Positions 24,420 to 36,060 of a stretch of DNA of 64,000 nt are shown here, piece by piece (the stretch's first letter is position 1; the number at the start of each line of letters is the position of its first letter). A program made the position numbers and the translations under genes. This DNA is from Isoetes taiwanensis (lineage: Eukaryota > Streptophyta > Lycopodiopsida > Isoetales > Isoetaceae). A model generated the notes under the pieces. It made no database searches and was not told the DNA's origin. It saw nothing but the letters and a program-made list of their open reading frames with translations. The DNA is taken from NCBI GenBank assembly GCA_021234155.1, contig JAJEKV010000064.1, positions 1,676,001 to 1,740,000 on the forward strand. The letters are read 5' to 3'.

Positions 24420-25920
24420 CAACAACTAGTTTACACTTCAGGTCATCATTGTGTTGTCTAAAAAGATGTTGTGCTAATTTCACAGCAAAAGAATTCGCAC
24501 AACTGAGAACCTTTTACTGGAACATGAAATGTTCGGATTGCACAACCTTTGCATATAACATGCTAGATCTCTATTCAGAGATGGTCATGTGAAGAAACAC
24601 ATATCGAATAACAAGCGTGCGTGTCTGAAGGCATGGCATAAAGCATATCGACTACCACATTCTACAAATGGAAAAGCTCTTTTTGGATGGTCATAGAATT
24701 GCTAAGCATAGAAATAGCGGATCTACGAAAACAAGATCTTACACATTAGCTGAGCATGCTGTGTTATCTATGTATATAAATGCAAATGCAGAGACCATGC
24801 CACATCGCTTAAGTTACCAATGAGGGTATCAGAAAAAATATTTAAGAGTCTACCTTCCATCTTAACTAAAAAAGATATACATCAAGAGATAGATATTACT
24901 GTTACAGAGATGACAGGCAAACATATCTCTCTTTCATCCTTTTTATATGATTGAAAAGAGAACCATTTCGATGTTGCAATCGCTAAGAGGGTAGCATTTT
25001 TAAAGTGTAATAACTGCATTGTAATCAAGAAAATAAAAGACGAGAATTTGCGATAGAAAGAAAAGCACACATGACAGCTCAAATTTCATATAGATGTTTG
25101 TACTGATCCTGGAGGGCATTATTGCATAAGTCTCCAGAGTAATCTTTGACCATTATACATGATAAAATAGATGATCAAACACGATACATGATACTTTATA
25201 GGTGCATTAATGCATGATCATGGTATTGGTGCCTTGGGCCATTTCTTGTTACACTTCTGGCCTGGTGATTCTAACTTTCATGTTGGCTCCTTGAATACTG
25301 CCTTAAAAACAATGGAGAATGCCTCTGAAGATAGTTGGGGCCATCTGAGAATGACAGATGAACCAAAATGCTACTGGGTGCAACCATTTTAAACACTGGA
25401 TTGTTGAGAACAAAAATAACTCAATGACACTAGAAATGATTTTCTAGCTCCTTACAAGGGAGCTATGGAGCTAAAGAAATTATCAAAGAAGCTTTACTTT
25501 CAGCTACATAATTGCTTGGGTCAAAACAAGAACATATATTTGTTCTCATACTTGTCATATCTTGTTTGATTCGATGTCTTCGATCAGATGCAGTTAGGGT
25601 TTATGATCGTTGGACATATCGATAATGACATAGATGCTCGATTTGAAAACTACTCGATTCTCTTGAGGAGATCAAATGCAGAGTGTTATACTATTGCTCT
25701 TGCAACATACCTTGTAACCGAGGTACCTAATTGGAAGGAATTCGTGAAAGGCTATATCCCTGACAAGAAGGACCATTTGTACGATACTTTAGAACATCTT
25801 GTCTTCAAATTCTACATGAAAAGATGGTTGGCCACTTATGTACTACAAGATGAGGCCATGACATGGAGAGTGGCTCCCAAAAAAAGCTCTACTAGATGTA
25901 CGACACACTAATTCATTTGG
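24420..25920 (+). pseudogene. DUF7869-type transposon-like gene, decayed
   Basis: Pieces on the plus strand read in order: CCLKRCCANFTAKEFAQLRTFYW (Cys-rich motif, 24440-24540), LYFQLHNCLGQNKNIYLFSYL (25490-25560), and FMIVGHIDNDIDARFENYS (25600-25660), then FVKGYI. In the DUF7869 family, from memory, the core reads LQLDNC..ENKN..VLGYL followed by GFL.VGHTHEDID..F. The order and spacing fit. The C-terminal ORF (25588-25911) is open but several stops break the upstream part. The family is widespread in transposon-like genes of ferns, oomycetes and animals; its chemistry is not established. An A-run sits at 24390-24412 immediately upstream. Confidence 0.6.
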
Positions 25921-26236
25921 AATGCTAACTTCCAGATGATCTACCTAAGAATCTACTTGAAATACTGCTCTTGAAGAATTGCCTCCTGCTATGGAGACTC
26001 CATCATTGCAGGTGCTCTGGAGTAGTTGCTCCTCCCTCTGATGCATGTGCACTTCTGGGGCTCCTGCTGCAAGCTATATTGTCGAAGATGATCTTTGAAT
26101 CGGAGTTACGAGCGCGAACTGGAATCAGAAGCTGGTGGAGCCAAAAGTAACTGAGGTTTAGGGTTTGGCCTTTTATGTGTTAGGGTTCACATGATGGCTA
26201 TTTGGCTCTAACAGGTTGATGGCAGGCCACCTATAG
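25885..26236 (-). repeat. Diverged LTR-like sequence
   Basis: It shares long interrupted similarity with 4258-4640 (for example CTTCCAGATGATCTAC, TTAGGGTTTGGCC, TTGGAGCCA/GTGGAGCCA in the same order), the putative chromovirus LTR. No internal domain accompanies it, so it may be a solo LTR remnant; ends are not defined. Confidence 0.5.
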
Positions 26237-27209
26237 GATAGTTTTTTTACATCCTTATTCTTAAGCCATTTTTTAGTCCCATCTATGAAGCAAAGTTTAT
26301 ACATTATCTCCTCATAAATGTAAGTGTCCTAATGTCAATTGCCCTTCGTTTGCAATCAAATCTACCGGAATACCTAGGTTGCACTTTCAAAAAAGCCTTA
26401 CCTTCAAGAATTTCATCTAGCGATTGAGATAACTCTGCATTCGTCGTACCTCGCAAGTATCTTAGCCAAGTTTTGCTAAGAATTGAGCTCTCCATCAAAC
26501 AATGTGCAGTTCACCCGACTTGCCGACCACCTCCATTACCTTTTTCCAGACCCCTTCTTGCAGAGATATGAATTGTTTCTTGTCCCTGAGGTCTTTGTGC
26601 TAATGACAGTTATTTGAGCTTCTCAATTAAGAGGCTCTTTGTATACAGTATTTGCAATTATGTCATTGCATAAAAAATTCAACTCAATGTACTCATTATC
26701 CGTAGAATTCCCTTCAACGCCCTAGTTCTTTTTCTTGCGTAGGCCTTAGCAAACTCTAGTTATTCCTCCAGTTTACCAACAAGCGAGCAAAAGGTTTGTG
26801 CAGAAAATACTGTGGTTATCAAAAATTATATAGAATTTTTTTTCGACAATTTCCTCTGGCATCGTCTATGTGACCTTTCTAAATTTTGAAGTAATGCACA
26901 TTAGGAATGACTGCAATGAGTGTTTTTTATAATAGATTGAAATTAAATACCTTATAATCAGCTCGAACAGAACGATGTTGGCCGGAGTCAGCAATTCAGT
27001 TGGATAAGTTTTGAAGCTCTTAATCAGTGCTTGCACATGGTCATTGCAGCGTGGTCTGTGTTGAATTAGCAGAAGCTGGTTCACAAAATAAAACATCAAG
27101 ACCTTCAGAAACCAATTCACACCAAGCAGATAAAAACATTTTACATTTGGCCTAGTGACTGCATTGGAAGAGAAAATGGCTGGCACGGATGGAGGGGTTA
27201 AGGAAGGCT

Positions 27210-27367
27210 TGTAACGGGCCCATGGTAGACCGCTCGAGTATTCGAACCTTGAATGTGCCTGTGGGGCGTTCCCGAGACACCGGCATAAATGGGTAGAAGC
27301 GACTACTCATAAACGTCTAGACGGTTTTGCCCAGTTGGTTAAGGGCATGTCGGTTAGGAACGTTACA
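27210..27367. mobile_element. Solo LTR of the TRIM family
   Basis: 158 bases starting TGTAACGGGCCCATGG and ending GGAACGTTACA, nearly identical to the LTRs of the complete element at 44909-45413. It is flanked by AGGCT and AGGCC. Copy A of the host repeat has the empty site (GGAAGGCATGTCACTG, about 20115-20130), proving insertion after duplication. It probably arose by recombination between two LTRs. Confidence 0.85.
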
Positions 27368-27597
27368 AGGCCTGTCATTGTTTTCAGTATTTAGCTTTTT
27401 AAGGTTTACTTATAGGTGGAGATTTTCTTCGAAATAGTGTTTTCAGTAATGGGAGGAGTTACTACAAGTAATAATGTGAGGAGTTACTACAATAGAAGGA
27501 TCCCCTAAGGAAGCTGGCACGACATCTTCGCCCTTGCCCTCTAAGGGCTCAATCAAGCCGACTATAGTTTTCACTAGTCTTTTCTTGGCCACTGCTC

Positions 27598-27915
27598 TCA
27601 GCCAATTCGTGTCCATCCGAGAAGGCATCTTCTCATCTCGCTTAACCTTTTAAAGTACAGCTTCAGCTTCTTGTCGCTAGACACTCCCTTTCTGCAGATA
27701 AAGAACCTAACAAGGATGTTCCTGTTACCACCATTAATACCAGATAGTTCCAATGAGTGATATGATGGCAAAATCCAACTATAACTTTTGGCGCTAGTAG
27801 GGTTGTTCTTCCCAATAGCTAGCTTATTCATTTTGCTAGCAATCATCATGGAAGAGCCATAGTTTCTCCACTTGAAAATATATTCTAGGAATTGGAGATG
27901 TTGTATATCCTCCAC
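27598..27915 (-). pseudogene. Repeat-encoded ORF, copy B
   Basis: A 105-residue frame, same protein as at 20401-20661 but extended by a C-terminal YFKRLSEMRRCLLGWTRIG because a stop is changed. Family not recognised. Confidence 0.3.
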
Positions 27916-28309
27916 GCTACATATGGTGGCATCCTGAGCATTGTTCTTTGTCCCTTTCCACTTCCCATATTGACACCACTATGTCGATCTGCTCGACGTC
28001 CTCCAATGCCTTTCTTGTCCTTCGAAATAAGCACACACCTTTAGGACGATCACTTTTTATATGTGGAGCACAAAAGATAAGCTATGAAAACAATAGAAGT
28101 GCTAAGAAAAGCAAGAGCTAAAACAAATCACGGAAGATACCTGCTCTAATGCCATCACAATATGGACGCTAAGAAATTCCGAAAATGCCAAAAAATAGCG
28201 GGCAAAAAAAATTACTCGAAGGCTTTGGACTGCTCGAAGGCGCTGAAATTTTTCAGCCAGGTCACGGCAATCTGATTGTATAGGAATTTGGAGCCGTCAA
28301 ATCAAAGCT

Positions 28310-29195
28310 ATAGTAATGTCTCTGAGGGCTAAATCAAGCCGACTATAGTTTTCACTAGTCTTTTCTTGGCCACTGCTCTCAGCCAATTCGTGTCCATCCA
28401 AGAAGGCATCTTCTCATCTCGCTTAGCCTTTTAAAGTACAGCTTCAGCTTCTTGTCGCTAGACACTCCCTTTCTGCAGATAAAGAACCTAACAAGGATGT
28501 TCCTATTACCACCATTAATACCAGATAGTTCCAATGAGTGATATGATGGCAAAATCCAACTATAACTTTTGGCGCTAGTAGGGTTGTTCTTCCCAATAGC
28601 TAGCTTATTCATTTTGCTAGCAATCATCATGGAAGAGCTATAGTTTCTCCACTTGAAAATATATTCTAGGAATTGGAGATGTCGTATATCCTCCACGCAA
28701 CATATGGTGGCATCCTGAGCATTGTTCTTTGTCCCTTCCCACTTCCCATATTGACACCACTATGTCGATCTGCTCGACGTCCTCCAATGCCTTTCCTGTC
28801 CTTCGAAATAAGCACAGACCTTTAGGACGATCACTTTTTATATGTGGAGCACAAAAGATAAGCTATGAAAACAATAGAAGTGCTAAGAAAAGCAAGAGCT
28901 AAAACAAATCACGCAAGATACCTGCTCTAATGCCATCAAAACATGGACGCTAAGAAATTCTGAAAACGGCGAAAAATAGCGGGCAGAAAAAATTACTCGA
29001 CGGCATTGGACTGCTCGAAGGCGTTGAAATTTTTCAGCCAGGTCACGACAATATGACTATATAGGAATTTGGAGCCGTCATTATTAATGTCGTCATAATC
29101 TGAAATGCCATCCTAAAAAAATTCTTGGGGGGGGCGTAATGAGTACCATCATTATTAATGGTGCTGGCCCCAAAACTTTTCGGCCGACAATAAAA
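28310..29195. repeat. Repeated unit, copy C (partial, tandem to B)
   Basis: This segment repeats 27535-28300 immediately downstream of copy B and continues to the same end (GGCCGACAATAAAA) as copy A. The junction near 28300-28325 (GTCAAATCAAAGC) is not in copy A, consistent with a tandem duplication breakpoint. Confidence 0.75.
28379..28696 (-). pseudogene. Repeat-encoded ORF, copy C
   Basis: A 105-residue frame differing from copy B by only a few residues (R for Q at position 5, S for G in RNYSSS). Family not recognised. Confidence 0.3.
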
Positions 29196-29199
29196 TATG

Positions 29200-29890
29200 A
29201 CAAAAGTGAAACCTATCTCATGATCTTATGCCAAAAATCAAGATCTTAGCCTTGGAGAGATTTACTTTCATAGTATATTTTTCACAGAAACATGCCAATG
29301 CATTTAAATGATTTTGCATATCTCCTGCATTTCTAGCGAATATTGCAGTGTCATCAGCATATAAGAGCAACAGCACTACGTACTCTACCAGTGATGTACC
29401 TCTCCCTCCATATTCCTGCATCCATTTTTCTAATTGATCAATGTAAATACCAAACAAAGTGGGGGAGAGAGGACATCCCTATCGAACTCCTATATTGTTC
29501 ACAACGGTTTCTTGACAATATTGTTCGAATGGAAATGAACGCTGCACTACCACGACCTCATATAAATTAGCAACTGCATTTCTCATCTCTGCTGGAACCC
29601 CTATCATTTCCTTGTAAGTGCACATATTCCCTCTATTTACTGTGTTAAATGCCTTCTTGCCAGATCTACAAACAATGCAAATAGCGGTTTTTTTGTTTTC
29701 TTGATGGAATCCATAATAGTTCTGATTGTGACCAAATGGTCAATGGTGGATCTTTTTGACCTGAAGCTGGTTTTCCTCTGCCCATGTTCTAATTTGCTTT
29801 TTTATAATTGTTTCATATATAGCAAAAGAACTCCCAATCACTACCATTCTTTAATTCCCTGGATCATGCATATCACCTTCTTTATGCAAT
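29200..29890 (-). mobile_element. LINE reverse transcriptase fragment
   Basis: The frame 29218-29457 encodes MFGIYIDQLEKWMQEYGGRG then LLLYADDTAIFARNAGDMQNHL, the RT motif B-C region with intact YADD. Upstream, other frames continue to about 29890 (the AFNTVNRGNM-like motif A region and a GFRSKRSTIDHL-like motif are visible in pieces). It abuts the end of repeat copy C, so one truncates the other. Confidence 0.75.
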
Positions 29891-30072
29891 GATCCAGAGA
29901 ATATAGAATGATACTGATTGGGAGGAAGGGAGGGAGGGTATAGTCTGCCATTATGGTTATTTGATTGTCAGAACAAAGTGATCAAGCTGTACTAACGTAA
30001 TAAGATGGATAATCATATATATATGCACAATATTGTCATGTATTTCGTACTTGCAAGTGAGCATTTGTTAAG

Positions 30073-30540
30073 AATTAAATTGAATTGAATTGAACTTTAT
30101 TGTCCACGTAGACCAAATGGTCTATGACCCAAAGAAAGCATATGACCGGCCCATTACAGTCTAGGTTTGCTGATAAATTGTACACTCTAGTGTATAAAAA
30201 ACTCTGTCGTTTGTTTGACCAGGTATATTTAGATGTATCATATGGAATGTAATGAAATAAGTGATCATCAAACATAGAATCCTAATTTTCTCTTCGTGTT
30301 TTGGCCTAAATTTAAGTGCTTGCCAAATTTAAGGTCCCAAGAAAGAGTGCTATCAAAATCACCAGCCATAATCCAAGTATCAATGGTTTAAGTTGTAAGC
30401 CAATTTTTCATATGTGGCCAAATATTCTCTCTAACTTTAGAATTCGTAGAGGCGTAAATGTTAATGATGCCAAAAACTAGATCATTTTGCTCGAAAATGA
30501 CAGCCTGCCAATTCTTACAGGGGCTATTGTAATATTAGAA
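30073..30540 (-). mobile_element. Internally deleted LINE: endonuclease piece plus 3' end
   Basis: Reading leftward, a broken endonuclease stretch (GIINIYAST near 30450 and AGDFDSTLSWDLKFGKHLN near 30330-30370; GDFD corresponds to the APE-type GDFN motif) is followed directly by a LINE 3' end: hairpin TAGACC-ATTT-GGTCTA at 30109-30124, CGTGGAC, ATAAA and an (AATTC)n tail to 30073. The RT is absent, so the copy carries an internal deletion. Confidence 0.65.
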
Positions 30541-30779
30541 GCAATGGCTGAGAATTTTTCAAATAATGCAAGAGACAACCAAAAGTACCAGTCGCCTTGC
30601 TACGTGAAGTCCAATCAGCAAGATATGTGCAGTCAAAGCTGGGAACTCTCTTCTATAGCAAAAGAATACATGCATTATAAGATCTCAGCTGAGAAATGGC
30701 ATGTTTCCTTTTTAGAGGCCCGCCCTTTAATACCTCTAAGTAGAAAGTTCCTTCATTTTCAGCAAAAGTAACATCCATA

Positions 30780-33370
30780 TTATTACTTCCTCAATCTGCA
30801 ATCTGCTATAGAATGAATAACAGCATCCTCTTTGAAACATCAGCTAATATGTTAAATCAAATTCTCAGACCCGTTGACTATCTTGAAGCAAGCACTCATT
30901 TTCGCGATGATGTTTCGCATTCAAATGATAACCAAAGTAGATATCAAAGCCGGGTTTATCTCTATTTGGTTATGAAATGACGGCATGCATCAGCACAAGA
31001 AAGATCGAATTAGAATTTGGTTTCCTTGTCTTCAACATATCGAGTGCCATTGTATTTAATAACATCAACTATAAATGACAGGCAAGGAAAAATTACGTAA
31101 ACGAACATGTAAAGCATAAAAAGGATCAGTGTCAACTTGCACAGAACTGCAGTTCTATAAGAACTTCAACAGCTATATAAACCATGGAGATGCACCAGAA
31201 CAAGGTCCAAGGTCCTTTCTAATCAATTATACAATGGGTCTGCTTTATGACCTTTAACATGTTCTGATATCCTGCAGGATCAACTGGGAAAGAAAACTAA
31301 ACATGGTTACCTAACTTCGCAAATGGGATTGAAAGAATCACTACAAGATTGCCCACTAAGTGAGCAACCTGGTCACATAATACGTTAACTTTGAATTGAA
31401 CTGAAAAACAAATGAAATTTCTGGGATCGATCGCATTGATTTCCGATGTTGTAGATGGTGCAAAAACTACTAATATAAAGAATGCAATACTGATCAACCA
31501 CCTGACATTATACCTAATAAACTGAAATGGCAATAACCTTTTGCTCACCGATTATCAACAATATAATAAGGGTAACCTGAGATTTAAAGTAAGAAACATG
31601 AAAGTTGAATTCTCAACCTTAACAAGAACTTCTGCTCCAAAAAGAAATGATTTTGTTGAATATATACGTAGAATGCTTATGTGATTCCAACCCGCCAACG
31701 CTAGCTATAAAATGACTAGCGGTCCAATAAGAGGAGGCTGGGAAGGTGACCCAAGTAGAAGTAGCATAAAGCTAACCATAATGATATCAAGAATTAGTGA
31801 GTGACTGCTGGACTTATTTTTAGAAGATATTAATGTAGGAATATTAGCTAGGATGTGCTTATAAGCAGCCAGCCACTGTCTGCAGTATCTAGATTCGATT
31901 TGTAGAATGTGGGATGAAGCACAGTAATTTGTTAGAATAACAGATAATGGTAGGGATGGGATATCCTACTTAGTTCAAACGAAATGTCTAATATTTGATT
32001 ACTCTGTATATGACCTGCTAAAGGGTTTTTTAACCATGAACATGCATTGTTTAAGTAGACTGTTCCAATAGGTTGGCAAGGGTCATAATAGTATGGCTAA
32101 TAGGGGGACTAGTCAGATAGCATGCTGGTAGTTTTGCTAGCATAATAATGGTCTGGTTGATTTGCCTTGACGCATGTAGTGTTAATTTGTGGTGGTTTTA
32201 CTGTTCTAAAAGCTTTGTGTGCTTTGGCTTGTACAGGTAAGTCTGAGGAGCTTAGAAGTGTTTAGTGCTTAATAGGCTTGATCAGACATTGTAGTGGCTT
32301 TTCTGTTCTCGACTGTGTGTCTACAGGCTGCATAAACCCTTGCTTTGGCTTGTATGGATATGGTATAAAGGGCACATAAGTAGTTTGGTTAGAGTTGCGC
32401 AATGTTTCTGCTTTGATTGTGTTGTTTATGTAGGCTTAGTGCTGGTCTGATGTGCTTGATCTGTCTGATGATGCTTTTGGAAAGGCTTTGAGATACAGGA
32501 GGTTGTGTGATTATGGTCCACAAAACTTATTCAACAATCTTCCATGTGGTCTCGCTTAAAAAAGGGTTAGAGAAGTGTCAATTCTAGGTGCATTTATTCA
32601 AGGATATGTTTTTTCTTAAGCACAGTAGTGTCATGTTCTGTTAGATCAATGCCATCCACACAGAACTAAATTCAAAGGCTAGACTTAATAAGGAGGGTTG
32701 CTTTTATAAAAACCTTTGTTGCCCAAAACCAAAATAGACAGTTAACAATTTTGATTATGTGGCTAGAAAAGCAGAGCATTGTTCATTTTGCCCTGTTCCT
32801 CAACCCGCCAAAACATAATCTGCAAGTAATAACAGCCACGTAAGGTTCTCGGTGGGAACCTTTGGCAGCGCTAGAGGTCCTACCAGAATCTCGTCCCTTT
32901 CTAAGCCAGTCATTGTTGTATAAGTTGTTTCCAATCCATCTCCAGTCATTGTTCAAAAGTGTTTCCAATCCATTTTGTGTGATACTGCTTCCATGTCTTG
33001 GATTGAATCCCGTGCTGCACCATCCCTTCTTCTTTAGTCTGTAGATGAAATACCTAAATTCACAAGCTCCTCCTAAGAGACAATCCAGAATTAGTATGCA
33101 AGTTAAAATTCGTTAGTTTACAATGGAAGAAATGGTCATCTGTAACTTTTACGTGTATTGGAACTTAGACAACAAACTAATGCTCCATGTGTGCCATGGA
33201 TCATTGAAATCATTTTGCCACAGCTAAGGCAAGGGACCTGGGCAAGTTTACATAATTCAGCAATATTTACAGTTCAATAGACATGACACAGGTTACATCA
33301 TATGGAGCTTCCAAACTTTAAAAAGCCAGGTTCTTCTTCTTTCTCACAATATAGAGCATTCAATATTGTG
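30780..33370. other. Spacer downstream of MOB1
   Basis: AT-rich DNA with no protein similarity recognised. Around 32870-32990 a short motif (CAGTCATTGTT...TTTCCAATCC) occurs twice in tandem. Poly-A signals and 3' UTR of MOB1 would be at the right edge. Confidence 0.4.
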
Positions 33371-33374
33371 CAGC

Positions 33375-34962
33375 TTAGTAAGGTATCAAAATTGAGTCAA
33401 TAAGCTCTTGCAAGGGTGCAAGTTCTTTCTTCTCTACCAAACCAAATTCCTGTAATTGCGAGTGTGAAAAAAGTATCAAATGGCTGCTGCATCATGCATT
33501 GGGAATGGAACTTATACTTACATAAGTGTAAAGGATAAAATGCTTAAAGCAGGTATTCAGATGCGCTTCCTCTTTCAAGTTCACAATTTTCTGGAAATGT
33601 GAATGATAGATATGTGCATAAACTCGAAATAACCTCTTAAATATAGGCTTTACTACTTCTTTGAAATTTGGTGGAAATGGGGCACCTGGTATGTTAGAAA
33701 GCCACTTAGTAACTGCAGTATCCTTGGCAATAAGGTAGTTCAGTCAATTACCAAGTTTCTGGGGAAAAATTGCCTCATTATCAAGCTGGGCTTCAATCCA
33801 GTCCATTAAGTATTCCACATACTTGGGCGCTGATACCTCTATTGGTTTCCTTACCTGGACACCATCAGCCCATCGGTACTCATACCTACAACAAACACAA
33901 GGCACCCACTAACGTTTGAAAACAATTATTAAAACTAGTTGGCATTGTACAACAACCGTTTATCAGTCTTCATTTGCATACCAACGATTTTATTCAGACT
34001 GAACACAAGCCCCACGAGATAAGTCTAAAACACTTCTAACTTCATGTTAAAGGTAGAGATTACTAATCCTTGAAATCTTAACATCAAGCTGTGCAAAAAT
34101 TATGGAAGCAGAATAAATATAGCTGAGTATGTAATTACTTGGGTCCTGCAGACATTCTGGGGCAATTTTCTGGAGTACAGAACTCTGTCAATGTACTATA
34201 AAGTAAGTTCACCTGATTAAAAAAGTCGACAGCTGCATGCAACAGTGCTGAATAAATTGCTGATATAATTTCTAAAATCAAAAGGATGCATGGAACAAGT
34301 GGCCCTACTGTTAATTGCCAACCATTCATTGAGGTCTTCACCGGGTGGAAGTCGAACAGCTTCTCTTAGATTGCCACTTCCTAAAGTGGCATCTATATGT
34401 TTCCTCAATTGCGCACCCTGAAAAATTTTGCACCATGTCAATGCAAGAGCATGTTGAAAATCATAATAGATCTCTACTAGGAAGAATTCCAACTGTTCTA
34501 AGTTATGACTGCCAAATGGATTACATTGAGAATGGAAATTGCCAAATAGTAAACAAGAATATACAACCAGATAACCATAGCAAAATGACCAAAGGCATGT
34601 GAGTTTCAGCTTAGTAGAACATAATAAGACAAGCTTGAACACGTACCTTGCTCCCAGATGGTGTGCTCTTTTTGGGCCGGAAAGTCCGCTGGTTCCTAGA
34701 AAATCACAGAAGGCTAACATAAGATAGCAGTCTACATGTCTACTTACATTACAGAATGGTAACATAAGATAGCAGTCTACATGTCTACTTACATTACAGA
34801 ATGGTAACATAAGATAGCAGTCTACGTGTACACTGATGAAATGTCTTAATAACAACCAACATTAAGTACAAAATCATATCAATGTCCAGGGAAGAATTTT
34901 AAGATATCAATGGAATGTAACAACAATAGATCAAACAACCTGCCCAGCCCAAAAAGGCTCAT
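33375..34962 (-). CDS. MOB1: MOB1-type kinase activator, 7 coding exons
   Basis: Coding exons on the minus strand are 34940-34962, 34647-34695, 34309-34417, 34139-34232, 33752-33885, 33522-33685 and 33375-33449. All introns are GT-AG and phases match, giving 648 bases (215 residues), the normal MOB1 length. The product starts [17 protein letters not shown], contains the zinc-binding [10 protein letters not shown]...H..H set (Cys pair in exon 4, HIYHSHF in exon 6) and ends with [13 protein letters not shown]1 binds and activates NDR/LATS-type kinases (plant SIK1/NDR) in growth and cytokinesis control. An in-frame upstream ATG at about 35115 exists, but MSLFGLGR is the conserved start. No defects seen. 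A 45-bp minisatellite lies in intron 1. The Crypton-like element begins roughly 590 bases upstream on the other strand. Confidence 0.95.
34714..34830. repeat. 45-bp minisatellite in MOB1 intron 1
   Basis: A unit containing AACATAAGATAGCAGTCTAC repeats at 34716, 34761 and 34806 with a period of 45 bases (about 2.6 copies), almost identical between copies. It sits inside the first intron of MOB1. Confidence 0.9.
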
Positions 34963-35403
34963 GGCGCGAAAGGCTGCCGTGTTGATGGACTGATCTTGTC
35001 GAGGATTAGTATCCCAACCCAATTCCCTCTCCTTCAGGCTATCAGCTTGCTCACGACCCCGTTTACGGGTCAGCAAACCACCCTGCAAAAATGTTTCTTC
35101 GCCCCCTTCCTCCACGCTGAATTTTGGATTGCAAGCTCCACACCAATCTGCAAGTTAGTGCCGTACTTAAATTTTTTCTAGAAGAACACAGACCCAATGA
35201 GTTCATCCCTCAACGGTGGAATCCAAGTTGGCAAACTCTGCATCTGGCCGGCAGTCGAGCAGTAAATGCTGTGCTTGGTCGGAGAAGAAAAAATGAATTG
35301 AATTAGGGCGAGATTCGACATGGACAATTAAAACATGTGAATTAAAGCAATATTTGGCTTCCAGAGCAATTTGGCTTTCAATGCTCATTCGTTTTATATG
35401 GTC

Positions 35404-35537
35404 CGAGGGTTTTCCACCGAGGAAATTTCGAGGCGGCGCCACCAGCTGAGGCGGCGCACGAGCGGCGGAGCCGCGAGTGCTCCGCCGAGGCTGGTGGCCC
35501 GCCGAGGAATATTCCGAGGCGGAAAAACCCGAGGGAA
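35404..35537. repeat. GC-rich imperfect palindrome
   Basis: The left part (CCGAGGGTTTTCCACCGAGG...GGCGCCACCAGC) pairs imperfectly with the right part (GCTGGTGGCCCGCCGAGG...GGCGGAAAAACCC). The centre is near 35470 (GCGGCGGAGCCGC). Base composition contrasts with the AT-rich surroundings. It may be a foldback MITE or part of the left end of the neighbouring Crypton-like element; it is 13 bases from that element's terminal site. Confidence 0.65.
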
Positions 35538-35549
35538 ATAGATTCCCTT

Positions 35550-35580
35550 ACGTAATCCACGTAAGGGGGGATTACGTTCG
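35550..35580. other. Left candidate recombination site
   Basis: The sequence holds inverted arms ACGTAATCC (35550-35558) and GGATTACGT (35569-35577) around a 10-base spacer. A second palindrome, CCCTTACGT-AATCC-ACGTAAGGG, overlaps it (35545-35567). The arm-spacer-arm layout is that of tyrosine-recombinase core sites such as lox or FRT. Confidence 0.55.
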
Positions 35581-35834
35581 TCAAAATTTTTGCTCTCTGG
35601 TTTGATTCCGGCGAGCCGATCTTGGTCGCTGTAGAACTGCTGCTGCTTCTGAGTAGATCCCGCGAGGCGCTCGTTAGTGTTAGGTAGGATTTTGTTAGAA
35701 AATAAAAAATCCTTCAAGTCTTTTGAAGGTTCTTGGAGTTTTGTTGTTTTGGTACGAGTCCTACTCCTTCTAATTAGTTCCGGCGAGGCAGTGCGCAGTG
35801 ATAGGCACGATTTTGTCAAAAAATCAGAAGTTCT

Positions 35835-36060
35835 TGAAGTTTGTTGAAGAATCTTGAGCTTTTTACCTTCTGGCGACTTCTTGTTCGATTTTCTTTGTTC
35901 TGCTGAGTAAGATATGAAGGTATCTTGAAGTTTCTTGAAGAATCTCGCGATTTTTATCTTCTGGCGACTTCTTGTTCGATTTCTTGAAGTTTCTTGAAGA
36001 ATCTTGAGCTTTTTTACCTTCTGGCGACTTCTTGTTCGATTTTCTTCGTTCTGGTGAGTA
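35835..36060 (+). repeat. Tandem repeat in the Crypton-like leader
   Basis: Three imperfect units of TTCTTGAAGTTTCTTGAAGAATC..., then TTCTGGCGACTTCTTGTTCGATT, repeat in the untranslated leader before the coding exons. A second array built on GAGGTATTACTTG follows at 36155-36265. Two leader introns are likely (acceptors near 36119, 36399 and 36538). Confidence 0.8.

Larger units (their letters stand above)
26237..28300. repeat. Repeated unit, copy B
   Basis: Copy of 18786-21452, roughly 95 per cent identical over aligned parts by eye. It lacks the 338-bp insertion and the extra 300 bases of copy A but carries its own insertion, a 158-bp solo LTR at 27210-27367. Confidence 0.75.

Noticed and set aside
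34963-35115. Upstream in-frame ATG of MOB1
   Set aside because: The extension has no counterpart in MOB1 proteins; MSLFGLGR is the conserved start.
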